Source of the DNA: Elusimicrobiota bacterium
GTDB taxonomy: Bacteria; Elusimicrobiota; Elusimicrobia; Elusimicrobiales; UBA9959
Direction: 5' to 3'
DNA: 61,351 nucleotides
Assembly: GCA_009773155.1 (NCBI GenBank)
Contig: WOVA01000011.1
Location: 1-61,351 of the forward strand
Part shown: positions 16,501 to 24,133 of the stretch, piece after piece
Layout: the number at the start of each line of letters is the position of its first letter
Position numbering within the stretch: position 1 is the first letter of the stretch
The notes under the pieces: generated by a model
The model's database searches: none
Told to the model about the DNA's origin: nothing
The model's input: only the letters and a program-made list of their open reading frames with translations
Made by a program: the position numbers and the translations under genes

Positions 16501-19500
16501 GGCCGCCCTGCGCTCCGCTCCGGAGAAGACGCTTTTCACCGACCGCATGAATTACTCGCCGGACGGACTCTACAGGCCCGGCGGTCTGGCCTTCGTCTTT
16601 CCCGGTTCCGGCAATCACTATATCGGCATGGGCCGCGGCCTCTGGACGCAATGGCCGGAGACGATCCGCCGCCTGGACGCCGAGAACGGCTACCTGCGCG
16701 ACCAGATGGCGCCGGAACTGTTCATGCCCTGGCGCCTGACCTGGGAGGACGGCTGGCGCGAAAAGGCCGAGCTCGCCGTGGTGGACGATTATAAATCCAT
16801 GGTCTTCGCTTCCGTCTCCCACGGCACCGCCGTCAGCGACCTGGTACGCTCGCTGGGAGTCTCTCCCTCGTCGGTCATCGGCTATAGCCTGGGAGAGGTG
16901 GCCGCTCTCTTCGCCACCCGCGCCTGGACCGCCCGCGACGAGATGCTGCGCCGGGTCAACGAGTCCAGCCTCTTCGTCAGCGACCTGGCCGGCCCCTGCG
17001 ACGCCGCGCGCCGCTTCTGGAACCTGCCCAAGGATGAGAAGGCGGACTGGGTGCTGGGCGTCATAGACCGCCCGGCCGAGACCGTGCACATGGCCCTCAA
17101 AGGCGCCGAGAGGGCCGCGCTGCTGATAGTCAACGCCCCGCTCGAATGCGTCGTCGGCGGCTACCGCAAGGCCGTGAAGTCGCTGGTCGACGGACTCGGC
17201 TGCGTCTTCCTGCCGCTGCAGGGCGCGGCGGTACATTTTGAAGCCGCTAAACTGGTGGAGAAGCAGTACCGTGAGCTGCACCTGCTGCCCACCACCCCGC
17301 CGCGGGGCCTGAAGTTCTACAGCGGCGCCTGGAAGAAGGCCTACGAGGTGACGCGCGAGAGCGCCGCCGACTCGGTGGTCTCGCAGGCCGTGCACGCGCT
17401 GGATTTCCCCGCGCTGGTGAGGCGCGCCTACGACGACGGCTCGCGCGTATTCGTGGAGCTGGGGCCGCAGGCCTCCTGCGCCAGGATGATAGACAAGATA
17501 CTGGCGGGGCGGCCCCACGCGGCGCGCTCCGCCTGCGTCAAAGGCCAGGACGCCGCCGGCTCGGTGCTGCGCCTGCTGGCCAGACTGCTGGCCGAAAGGG
17601 CGCCGGTGGACCTGGCCGCCCTCTACGGCAGGCCCACGCCGGCCCGCGGCCATCGCGCGGCGGAAGCCGCGGCGAAACTCATAAAGACGCAGCTCTCCGC
17701 CCCGACCCCTTCGCCGCTCGACTGGAAGCCGGCTCCCCCGCTGCCTCGGCCCGCGCCCGTCGTATCCCCCGCATCGGCGGGGGACACCATGCGGCATGGT
17801 GTCCCAGTACCGTCCGCTTCCGCGGCGCTCCCGCCGGCCCGCGCTATCCCCCCTCAGGCGGCCGGCGACGCGCCCGCCGCCATGCCGGCGGCCATGCCCG
17901 GCGCATCGACGGGGGAAGCGGCGCCGGAATACCTGCGGGCCTTCGCCGCGGCCAGCTCGGCTAAGGCGAAGGCGCATGAGATCTTCCTGCGTCTCTCGGG
18001 CAATTTCAACGAGATGCAGGCCCGCAATATAGCTTTCCAGGGGGAACTGGCCCGCGCATCAGCGGGGGACACCATGCCGCATGGTGTATCAGCGGGGGAC
18101 ACCATGCCGCATGGTGTCCCAGTACCGTTAGCGCCGACGGCTAAAGTTTTCATGGACCGCGCGCAATGCATGGAATTCGCCGTCGGCTCCATCGCCAAAG
18201 TCCTCGGCCCGGCCTTCGCCGACGCCGACGCTTACCCGACGCGGGTACGCCTGCCCGGCGAGCCGCTGATGCTGGTGGACCGCATACTCAGCGTTCGCGG
18301 CGAGCCCGGCTCGCTGAAGTCGGGCAATGTCGTGACGGAACACGATATACTCCCGGGCGCCTGGTATCTCGACTGCGGCCGCATACCGACCTGCATCGCC
18401 GTAGAGGCCGGCCAGGCCGATCTTTTCCTCTGCGGCTACCTGGGCATAGACGCCCGTACCCGGGGCCTGGCCATGTACCGCCTGCTCGACGCCGAGGTGA
18501 CCATACACCGCGGCATGCCGGCGGCGGGGCGGACCATAACCTACGATATCAACATCGAGCGCTTCGCGCGGAACGGCGACATCTGGCTCTTCTTCTTCAA
18601 CTACGAAAGCTGGGTGGACGGCGAACCGCTCATCAGCATGAAGAACGGCTGCGCCGGCTTCTTCACGCCGGAGGAACTGGCAAAAGGCAAAGGAGTGGTG
18701 CTCACCGCCGAGGAACTGGCCCCGGCCGCCGGCAAGGCCCCCGCGGACTGGGCGCCGCCGGCCCCTTTCGGGGCGGAGCCGGAGTCATATGACGAAGCGC
18801 GGCTGGAAGCCCTGCGCGCCGGCCGCTACGCGGACTGCTTCGGCCCGGCCTTCGCCGGCCTGCCGCTGACGAAGCCCGTCGGCCTGCCCGGCGGCAGGAT
18901 GCGGCTGGTGGACAGGATACCGGAACTTTCGCCGCGCGGCGGCCGCTATGGCCTGGGCGTCGTAAAAGGCGAGATGGATATCCATCCCGACGACTGGCAC
19001 CTGGTCTGCCATTTCACCGACGACCATGTCATGCCCGGCACGCTGATGTACGAATGCTGCCTGCACACCTTCCGCGTGCTCCTGATGCGGCTCGGCTGGG
19101 TCGCCGAAGAGGGCGCCTGCTGGTACGAGCCCGTGCCCGGCGTTACCAGCCGGCTCGAATGCCGCGGCCAGGTCCTGCCCTCCACCAAAAAGGCGATGTA
19201 CGAGATAGTCGTCAAGGAGATAGGCTATAAGGACGACGGCACGCCCTACGCCATCGCCGACGCCTTCATGTACGCCGACGGCAGGCGCATCATCCATATC
19301 CACAACATGTCGATACGCATGGGCGGCGCCAGGAAAGAGACCATCGAGGCGCTATGGAAGACCGTCCCCGCACCTTCCGCGCAGTCCGCGGGCCCGCGCT
19401 CCGCGCTATTCGACGACGCCAGCATCACCGCCTTCGCCGTGGGAAAGCCCTCCGAGGCTTTCGGCGACAGGTACAAGGTCTTCGATTCGGAGCGGACTAT

Positions 19501-20536
19501 AGCCCGCCTGCCAGGCCCGCCTTACAAATTCCTCGACCGCGTAGTTAAGATAGGAGACTGCCGGCAATGGGAACTCAAGGCCGGCGGCTATATAGAGGCG
19601 GAATACGACGTACCGCCCGGCGAATGGTATTTCAGATCCGGCGCGCAGAAGTCCATGCCTTTCGCCGTGCTGCTGGAAGTCGCGCTGCAGCCCTGCGGCT
19701 GGCTGGCCGCCTATCTCGGTTCGGCTCTGACCAGCCCGACCGACCTCTCTTTCCGGAACCTGGGCGGCACCGCCGTGCAGTACGCGGAGGTCATGCCCGA
19801 CGCCGGCATACTGGTCACGCGGGTGAAGATGACCAAAGTTTCACAGTCCGGCGGCATGATAATACAGGACTATGACATGGAAGTCCTGTGCAAGGGCCGT
19901 ACGGTATACAAGGGCGTCACGCAGTTCGGCTTCTTCTCTAAAAAAGCCCTGTCCGAGCAGCTGGGCGTGCGCGGCGCGGCACGCTATGTCCCTTCCGCGG
20001 AGCAACTGGCCGCGGCAAAGCCGCTGGACCTTGCCGCGATACCCGGTCTGCCCGACGAGAAACTGATAATGATGGACTCGGTGGACACCTATATACCCGG
20101 AGGCGGCCCGGCCGGTCTCGGCTTCATACGCGGCCTCAAGAAGGTGGACCCCGCCGAATGGTTCTTCAAGGCCCATTTCTACCAGGACCCGGTCTGCCCC
20201 GGCTCGCTCGGCCTGGAGTCGTTCGTAAACCTCATGAAGGCCGCCGCGATGAAGCGCTGGCCGGATCAGGGCGGCTTTGTCCGCAGTCGGTGCCGGGAGC
20301 TCTGCGACCGGCCGGACCTGCCCGCCGACGCCAGGTTCGAGTCCATGGCCCTCGGGCAGAAGCACACCTGGATATACCGCGGCCAGATAGTCCCTAAGAA
20401 TGAGCTGGTGACGGTGGAAGCGCATATCACCGCGGCCGACGACGCGTCCAGGACGCTAAAAGCCGACGGCTTCCTGGTAGTGGACGGCCTGGTCATCTAC
20501 CAGATGAAGGATTTCGCGATAAGGTTGCTCCCATGA
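13565..20536 (+). CDS. pfaC: PUFA synthase PfaC-type protein (Pfa3): KS-CLF-AT-DH-DH
   Basis: A 2323-residue type I synthase. Domains: an active ketosynthase (1-450, Cys190 in DAACASS); a chain-length factor (about 464-890) in which the nucleophile position is Glu650 (SAGETSGL); an acyltransferase (about 1005-1370) with FPGSGNHYIGMG and Ser1108 in GYSLGE; a repeat-filled Ala/Pro linker (1400-1520); then two dehydratases built of four FabA-like hot-dogs. HFTDDHVMPG marks the second hot-dog and HFYQDPVCPGSLG the fourth. The AT that gammaproteobacteria place in PfaB is built in here, as in myxobacterial Pfa3, and no separate pfaB is present. In-frame insertions are a palindrome at residue 1406, a tandem pair at 1499-1518 and a 17-residue repeat in DH2. 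Both ends overlap neighbours by 4 nt. Confidence 0.94.
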   Translation: MKEQPIAIVGAGGIFPGAPDLRAFWDNVAGGVCSSREVPAGRWLLPGGEVFDPQKGAPDKIYSTRGCFVENFSLDAAGFDLRAPFIARLDPVFHLALHAARRALLDAGEKRVDRARTGVIIGNIVLPTDSISALAVETLLPAFGEAVLGRKIKTPVATDPLNARPAGLPGAVIARALGLSGGSFTLDAACASSLYAVKLAVDTLREGRADAMLTGGVSRPSSLYTQMGFSQLRALSPSGRPAPFDAAADGLVVGEGAGMFVLKRLPDAVRAGDKIYGLITGIGLSNDVGGSLLAPNTPGQLYAMRAAYRQSGLSPSQIDHIECHATGTPTGDPVEVDSLRALWGERGWSEGQCALGSVKSNVGHLLTAAGAAGLMKTLLAFENRTLPPTANFTKAGPKVRLDGSPFRVLSAAADWPQRDGRTPRRAAVSAFGFGGINAHVLVEEYQSSFVPAFRKPKTAPPAPVAIVGMAARFGELAGLREFQEAALGTATAEPAGLPAARSRGLSAGPRGFYLREVGARPDAYRIPPKEMEEMLPQQLLMLDTAASAIADAGGKGLDNAGVFIGLELDQNTTNFHFRWSLASLAREIAAEKGWKLTAAQEKDLLSALREKAGPALSANRTMGALGGIVASRVAREFHVGGPSFTISAGETSGLRALEAAVRALRAGELDTALAGAVSLDGDPRATASSFTAGSPAGEGAAALVLKRLDDAVRDGDRVYAVIRGLGFASGGGVDSPAPAPRACAAAMREAYAEAQADPSTVGYLETHGSGAPAEDAAEAEALTDFYGVSAAPLPCALGSLKPVTGHTGAAAGLAGVVKAALALYQEILPPSAPVKPLASLARAKKRFHIPTAPQYWLRNRAEGPRRAAVNALGPDGNCAHVVLEALEGQDGERQQFERRQPLGARAEALFAVEEDDAAGVLAGLDELRGWLSEREPGANIEKLARDWFAAAGPRPAKKRACVLLASSAGQLGALCAEAAAALRSAPEKTLFTDRMNYSPDGLYRPGGLAFVFPGSGNHYIGMGRGLWTQWPETIRRLDAENGYLRDQMAPELFMPWRLTWEDGWREKAELAVVDDYKSMVFASVSHGTAVSDLVRSLGVSPSSVIGYSLGEVAALFATRAWTARDEMLRRVNESSLFVSDLAGPCDAARRFWNLPKDEKADWVLGVIDRPAETVHMALKGAERAALLIVNAPLECVVGGYRKAVKSLVDGLGCVFLPLQGAAVHFEAAKLVEKQYRELHLLPTTPPRGLKFYSGAWKKAYEVTRESAADSVVSQAVHALDFPALVRRAYDDGSRVFVELGPQASCARMIDKILAGRPHAARSACVKGQDAAGSVLRLLARLLAERAPVDLAALYGRPTPARGHRAAEAAAKLIKTQLSAPTPSPLDWKPAPPLPRPAPVVSPASAGDTMRHGVPVPSASAALPPARAIPPQAAGDAPAAMPAAMPGASTGEAAPEYLRAFAAASSAKAKAHEIFLRLSGNFNEMQARNIAFQGELARASAGDTMPHGVSAGDTMPHGVPVPLAPTAKVFMDRAQCMEFAVGSIAKVLGPAFADADAYPTRVRLPGEPLMLVDRILSVRGEPGSLKSGNVVTEHDILPGAWYLDCGRIPTCIAVEAGQADLFLCGYLGIDARTRGLAMYRLLDAEVTIHRGMPAAGRTITYDINIERFARNGDIWLFFFNYESWVDGEPLISMKNGCAGFFTPEELAKGKGVVLTAEELAPAAGKAPADWAPPAPFGAEPESYDEARLEALRAGRYADCFGPAFAGLPLTKPVGLPGGRMRLVDRIPELSPRGGRYGLGVVKGEMDIHPDDWHLVCHFTDDHVMPGTLMYECCLHTFRVLLMRLGWVAEEGACWYEPVPGVTSRLECRGQVLPSTKKAMYEIVVKEIGYKDDGTPYAIADAFMYADGRRIIHIHNMSIRMGGARKETIEALWKTVPAPSAQSAGPRSALFDDASITAFAVGKPSEAFGDRYKVFDSERTIARLPGPPYKFLDRVVKIGDCRQWELKAGGYIEAEYDVPPGEWYFRSGAQKSMPFAVLLEVALQPCGWLAAYLGSALTSPTDLSFRNLGGTAVQYAEVMPDAGILVTRVKMTKVSQSGGMIIQDYDMEVLCKGRTVYKGVTQFGFFSKKALSEQLGVRGAARYVPSAEQLAAAKPLDLAAIPGLPDEKLIMMDSVDTYIPGGGPAGLGFIRGLKKVDPAEWFFKAHFYQDPVCPGSLGLESFVNLMKAAAMKRWPDQGGFVRSRCRELCDRPDLPADARFESMALGQKHTWIYRGQIVPKNELVTVEAHITAADDASRTLKADGFLVVDGLVIYQMKDFAIRLLP
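17780..17806. repeat. 27-bp palindrome in the pfaC AT-DH linker
   Basis: Arms intact except that the last base is A instead of C. Read as GDTMRHGVP from residue 1406. The flanks GCATCGGCG on the left and GTACCGT on the right are shared with several other copies, so the mobile unit may be about 45 bp. Confidence 0.94.
18058..18121. repeat. tandem pair of palindromes in pfaC (30-bp period)
   Basis: A 30-bp unit beginning ATCAGCGGGG and containing the palindrome up to GGTGT is present twice in direct tandem (18058-18087 and 18088-18117), followed by CCCAGTACCG. It encodes SAGDTMPHGV twice. The period is a multiple of three, so the frame is kept. Confidence 0.94.
20261..20314 (-). repeat. 54-bp repeat, copy B (51-bp insert), in pfaC DH2
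   Basis: Reverse complement of the block at 10263-10316, with three mismatches. It is flanked by a direct repeat CCGGA (20261-20265 and 20312-20316), which looks like a target duplication and defines a 51-bp insert. It adds 17 residues (DQGGFVRSRCRELCDRP) between KRWP and DLPADARF in the second dehydratase. Confidence 0.88.
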
Positions 20537-21552
20537 AATACTCAAAAGTCTTCATAACCGCCATAGGCTACGAACTCGGGCCCGTCGTCGTCACCTCGTC
20601 CGAGCTCGAGAAGCGCGTCCTGCCCATGCTGGAAGCGCTCCATATCCCGCCGGGCCAGCTCGAGGCCCTCACCGGCATACGCGAGCGCCGCTGGTGGGAC
20701 GAGGGTTTCCCCCTCTCCGAAGGCGCCGCCCGCGCCGGGCGCAAGGCGCTGGAGCAGGCGGGCCTCCGCCCGTCGGATATCGGCGCGCTGGTCTACGCCG
20801 GCGTCTGCCGCGAAAACAGCGAGCCCGCCACCGCCACGGCCGTGGCCGCCCTGCTGGGCACCGGCCCGGAGACCGCCGTCTACGATCTCTCCAACGCCTG
20901 CCTCGGCGTGCAGAACGGCATGCTCGATATCGCCAACCGCATAGAGCTCGGCCAGATCCGAGCCGGCCTCGTCGTCTCCTGCGAATCCGCGCGCGAGATA
21001 AACGAGAGCATGATAGCCGCGATGCTCAAAGACCGCGGCTTCGAGAATTTCCGCCTCTCCATAGCCACGCTGACCGGCGGCTCCGGCGCCGTCGGCGTGG
21101 TACTCACCGACGGCTCTTTCGCCGGGACCCACCGGCGGCACAGGCTGCTCGGCGGCGTTTACCGCGCCGCCTGCGAGCATCACGACCTCTGCGTCTGGCA
21201 CCGCGACCATATGCGCACCGACGCCACCGCCACCCTCAAGAACGGCGTCGCGCTGGGCAGGCAGACCTGGGACGCCCTGCTAAAAGACCTCGGCATGAAG
21301 GCCGGGGACTTCGACAGGACGGTCTGCCACCAGGTGGGCTCCGCGCATCGCCGCGGCATACTCCAGGCGCTCGGCATCCCCGAAGAGAAAGATTTCCCCG
21401 CCTTCGAATACCTCGGCAACATGGGCACCGCCGCGCTGCCGACTGCCGCCGCCATCGCCGACGAGCGCGAATTCCTGAGGCCGGGCGACAAGGTGGCCTT
21501 TCTCGGCATCGGCAGCGGCCTGAATACCATCATGATGGGCCTGGAGTGGTAA
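20533..21552 (+). CDS. oleA: OleA, acyl-CoA head-to-head thiolase of olefin biosynthesis
   Basis: Thiolase-fold enzyme that condenses two fatty acyl thioesters by non-decarboxylative Claisen chemistry to a 2-alkyl-3-ketoalkanoic acid. The 339-residue protein carries the triad Cys123 (DLSNACLG), His266 (CHQVGSAH) and Asn296 (YLGNMGT). The spacings of 143 and 30 residues closely follow Cys143/His285/Asn315 of Xanthomonas OleA. FabH-like enzymes are the alternative, but the following oleB, oleC and oleD genes settle the assignment. The start overlaps the pfaC stop (ATGA), so its translation is tied to the PUFA synthase. This suggests that its substrates are PUFA-synthase products. Confidence 0.92.
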   Translation: MKYSKVFITAIGYELGPVVVTSSELEKRVLPMLEALHIPPGQLEALTGIRERRWWDEGFPLSEGAARAGRKALEQAGLRPSDIGALVYAGVCRENSEPATATAVAALLGTGPETAVYDLSNACLGVQNGMLDIANRIELGQIRAGLVVSCESAREINESMIAAMLKDRGFENFRLSIATLTGGSGAVGVVLTDGSFAGTHRRHRLLGGVYRAACEHHDLCVWHRDHMRTDATATLKNGVALGRQTWDALLKDLGMKAGDFDRTVCHQVGSAHRRGILQALGIPEEKDFPAFEYLGNMGTAALPTAAAIADEREFLRPGDKVAFLGIGSGLNTIMMGLEW

Positions 21553-21560
21553 GACCTGAT

Positions 21561-22514
21561 ATGACATATCTCCCCGACGGCGTAACCCCAGAACTCTACC
21601 CTTTCGAGGGCAAATACCTTGAAGTGCGCGGCGGCCTGCGCCTCCATTATCTCGACGAAGGCGCCGGCGAGCCGGTGCTGATGCTGCACGGCAATCCCTC
21701 CTGGTCTTTCTATTACCGGGACCTGTCCCTTGCGCTCAAAAATTCGCGCCGCGTCATAGTCCCCGACCATATCGGCTGCGGCCTCTCCGACAAGCCGGGC
21801 GACGACCGCTACGACTACACGCTCCAGAGCCGAGTGGAGGATATCGGGGCCCTTGTCGATTCGCTGGACCTGAAGGAAAAGATCACGCTGGTCGTGCACG
21901 ACTGGGGCGGCATGATAGGCTTCGCCTGGGCGGCGCGCAACCCGGAGCGCGTCGAAAAACTGGTGGTCCTCAATACCGCGGCCTTCTTCCTGCCCTCGGC
22001 CAAAGCCTTCCCCGCCGCGCTGGCCCTGGTCCGCACCCCGCTCGGGGCGCTGCTGGTGCGCGGATTCAACGCTTTCGCGCGCGGAGCGGCCTGGATAGGC
22101 TGCAAGCGGCGGCGCATGACGGCCGGCCTGCGCGCCGCCTACGCCGCGCCCTATAACAGCTGGAAGAACCGCCTGGCTACGCTGCGCTTCGTCGAGGATA
22201 TACCGCTGGGCCCGGGCGACAAGGCCTACGCAGTCGTCTCGGAGACGCAGGATAAGCTCCCCCTGCTCGCCGACAAGCCCATGCTGGTCTGCTGGGGCCT
22301 GAAGGATTTCGTCTTCGACCGCCACTTCCTGGCGGAGTGGCGCCGCCGCTTCCCGTCGGCCCGGGTCCGCGAGTTCCCCGACTGCGGCCACTACATACTG
22401 GAAGACGCCAAAGAGGAAGTTATCCCTCTGATAAAGGACTTCATACTTGGGGACACCATACCGCATGGTGTCAACCGGTACGGGGACACCATGCCGCATG
22501 GTGTCCCCCGCTGA
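21561..22514 (+). CDS. oleB: OleB, beta-lactone decarboxylase (haloalkane-dehalogenase fold)
   Basis: Alpha/beta-hydrolase that converts the OleC beta-lactone to a cis-alkene plus CO2. The 317-residue protein has the oxyanion motif HGNPSW, nucleophile Asp114 in VVHDWGG and His277 in CGHYILED. I recall the same numbers for characterised Xanthomonas OleB. The natural C-terminus should end near DFIL (residue 295). The last 22 residues are encoded by two palindromes and the stop codon follows directly, so the tail is repeat-derived. It lies 8 nt after oleA, and its TGA overlaps the oleC ATG. Confidence 0.92.
   Translation: MTYLPDGVTPELYPFEGKYLEVRGGLRLHYLDEGAGEPVLMLHGNPSWSFYYRDLSLALKNSRRVIVPDHIGCGLSDKPGDDRYDYTLQSRVEDIGALVDSLDLKEKITLVVHDWGGMIGFAWAARNPERVEKLVVLNTAAFFLPSAKAFPAALALVRTPLGALLVRGFNAFARGAAWIGCKRRRMTAGLRAAYAAPYNSWKNRLATLRFVEDIPLGPGDKAYAVVSETQDKLPLLADKPMLVCWGLKDFVFDRHFLAEWRRRFPSARVREFPDCGHYILEDAKEEVIPLIKDFILGDTIPHGVNRYGDTMPHGVPR
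22449..22508. repeat. pair of palindromes forming the OleB tail at the oleB-oleC junction
   Basis: The first copy (22449-22475) has a decayed right end (GTGTCAACC). The second (22482-22508) is perfect. Read on the minus strand, the second copy has the flanks GCATCAGCG and GTACCGG seen at other extended copies, so it is inverted relative to those in pfaC. Together they encode GDTIPHGV and GDTMPHGVP at the OleB C-terminus, only a few bases before the oleC start. Confidence 0.93.
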
Positions 22515-24133
22515 TGCCTCCGCCCAATATCTCTTCGCTCATAGCCGACAGGGCCCGGGAACTTCCGGGCAGTCCCGCCATAATCGGGGGAGGAGGGGCC
22601 GTCACCTTCGCGGAACTGGAGGCCGACGTCGCACTGCTGGCGGCCGGCCTGCGCGCGGCCGGCGTCAAGTCCGGCGCGCGCGCCGCGCTGCTGATAACGC
22701 CCTCCGCCGATTTCGTCGCGCTCACTTTCGCTCTTTACCGGGCCGGCGCGATAACCGTCCTCATCGACCCGGGCATAGGCCTGCCCGCTATGAAGCGCTG
22801 CCTCGAAGAGGCCGCGCCGGAGGCCTTCGCCGGCGTGACCAAAGCCCATGTCGCCAGGCTCCTTTTCGGCTGGGCTCCCTCGTCGAAGCTCAACATAACG
22901 GCGGGAAGGAAACTGCTCTGGGGCGGCCTCACGCTGGACGCGCTCCGCGAGTTGGGCCGCGCAGCCGGGGATGGCATCGGGGACACCAAGCCGCATGGTG
23001 TCCCCGATATCCCGGAGACCGCCTCCATAAACTTCACCTCCGGCAGCACCGGCGCGCCCAAGGGCGCCGTCTACACTCACGCCATGCTGCACGCCCAGGC
23101 CGCGATGCTAAAGGAATATTTCGGGATAACGCCGGGCTTCACTTCCGTTCCGACCTTCCCCCTCTTCGCCCTTTTCGACGTGGCGCTGGGCCTCACCATA
23201 GTCATACCGGAGATGGACTTCGCGCGCCCCGCGGCCGCCGACCCGGCCATGCTCTGCCGGCTGATGAACCAACACGGGGCCGCGCAGCTTTTCGGCTCGC
23301 CGGCGCTAATCGACAATCTCGGCCGCTACGGCGAGCGGACGGGCACAAAGCTCCCGTCTCTGGAGCGCGTCATCTCCTGCGGCGCGCCGGTGCGCCAGGC
23401 CGTCATAGACCGGGTCTCGAAGATGCTGCGCCCGGGCGTTCCGGTGCATACCCCTTACGGCGCCACCGAGGCGCTGCCCGTCGCCTGTATTTCCGGAGAG
23501 GAACTATCCGCCCTCGGCCCCGGCTTCGGCGTCTGCGTGGGAAAACCCTGGCCCGGCGTTGAAGTATCCGTCATACGCATCGACGACGGCCCTATAGAGG
23601 ACTGGTCGCCGGAACTGGCCGTGAAGGACGGGGAGGTCGGCGAAATAACCGTCAAAGGCCCCATCGTTTCCCCCCGATATTTCAACCGGCCCGAAGGCGA
23701 CGCGCTGGCCAAGATAAAATGCCCGGGCGGCGGTATCTATCACCGCATGGGCGACGCCGGCTGGCGCGACGCGGAGGGGCGGCTCTGGTTCTGCGGCCGC
23801 AAGTCACACCGCGTGGTCACCGCGGAAGCGACTCTTTTCACCATCCCCTGCGAATCGGTATTCAACGCTCACCCCGGGGTGCGCCGCACCGCCCTGGTCG
23901 GCGTCGGTCCCGCGGGCGCCAAAAGGCCGGTCATCTGCGTCGAGCCGGAACCCGGGAAAAAGCCGGGCCCCGGCCTCACCGAAGAACTGCTGGCGCTGGG
24001 CGCCGGGGAGCCTCACACTAAGAATATCAGGGATATTCTCTATCACCCCGGCTTTCCCGTCGACGTACGCCACAACGCCAAGATAGGCCGGGAGAAACTG
24101 GCCGCCTGGGCGGCTGGCAGGCTGAAGCCATGA
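22514..24133 (+). CDS. oleC: OleC, beta-lactone synthetase (AMP-binding family)
   Basis: ATP-dependent ligase-family enzyme that cyclises the beta-hydroxy acid from OleD to a beta-lactone. The 539-residue protein has the adenylation loop FTSGSTGAPKGA near residue 175, YGATEALP, the GDAGW motif before the C-terminal subdomain, and a terminal NAKIGREKL lysine motif. Start ATG 22514 overlaps the oleB stop (ATGA). Longer in-frame starts would run through the oleB repeats. One palindrome is in-frame at residue 156, in a surface region before the P-loop. The stop overlaps oleD. Confidence 0.92.
   Translation: MPPPNISSLIADRARELPGSPAIIGGGGAVTFAELEADVALLAAGLRAAGVKSGARAALLITPSADFVALTFALYRAGAITVLIDPGIGLPAMKRCLEEAAPEAFAGVTKAHVARLLFGWAPSSKLNITAGRKLLWGGLTLDALRELGRAAGDGIGDTKPHGVPDIPETASINFTSGSTGAPKGAVYTHAMLHAQAAMLKEYFGITPGFTSVPTFPLFALFDVALGLTIVIPEMDFARPAAADPAMLCRLMNQHGAAQLFGSPALIDNLGRYGERTGTKLPSLERVISCGAPVRQAVIDRVSKMLRPGVPVHTPYGATEALPVACISGEELSALGPGFGVCVGKPWPGVEVSVIRIDDGPIEDWSPELAVKDGEVGEITVKGPIVSPRYFNRPEGDALAKIKCPGGGIYHRMGDAGWRDAEGRLWFCGRKSHRVVTAEATLFTIPCESVFNAHPGVRRTALVGVGPAGAKRPVICVEPEPGKKPGPGLTEELLALGAGEPHTKNIRDILYHPGFPVDVRHNAKIGREKLAAWAAGRLKP
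22979..23005. repeat. 27-bp palindrome in oleC
   Basis: One mismatch (CCAAGCC instead of CCATGCC). It is read as GDTKPHGVP from OleC residue 156, about 20 residues before the adenylation loop. Confidence 0.93.

Noticed and set aside
18058-18121. CRISPR-like array
   Set aside because: Only two adjacent units with no spacers, inside a coding sequence, and no cas genes in the window.
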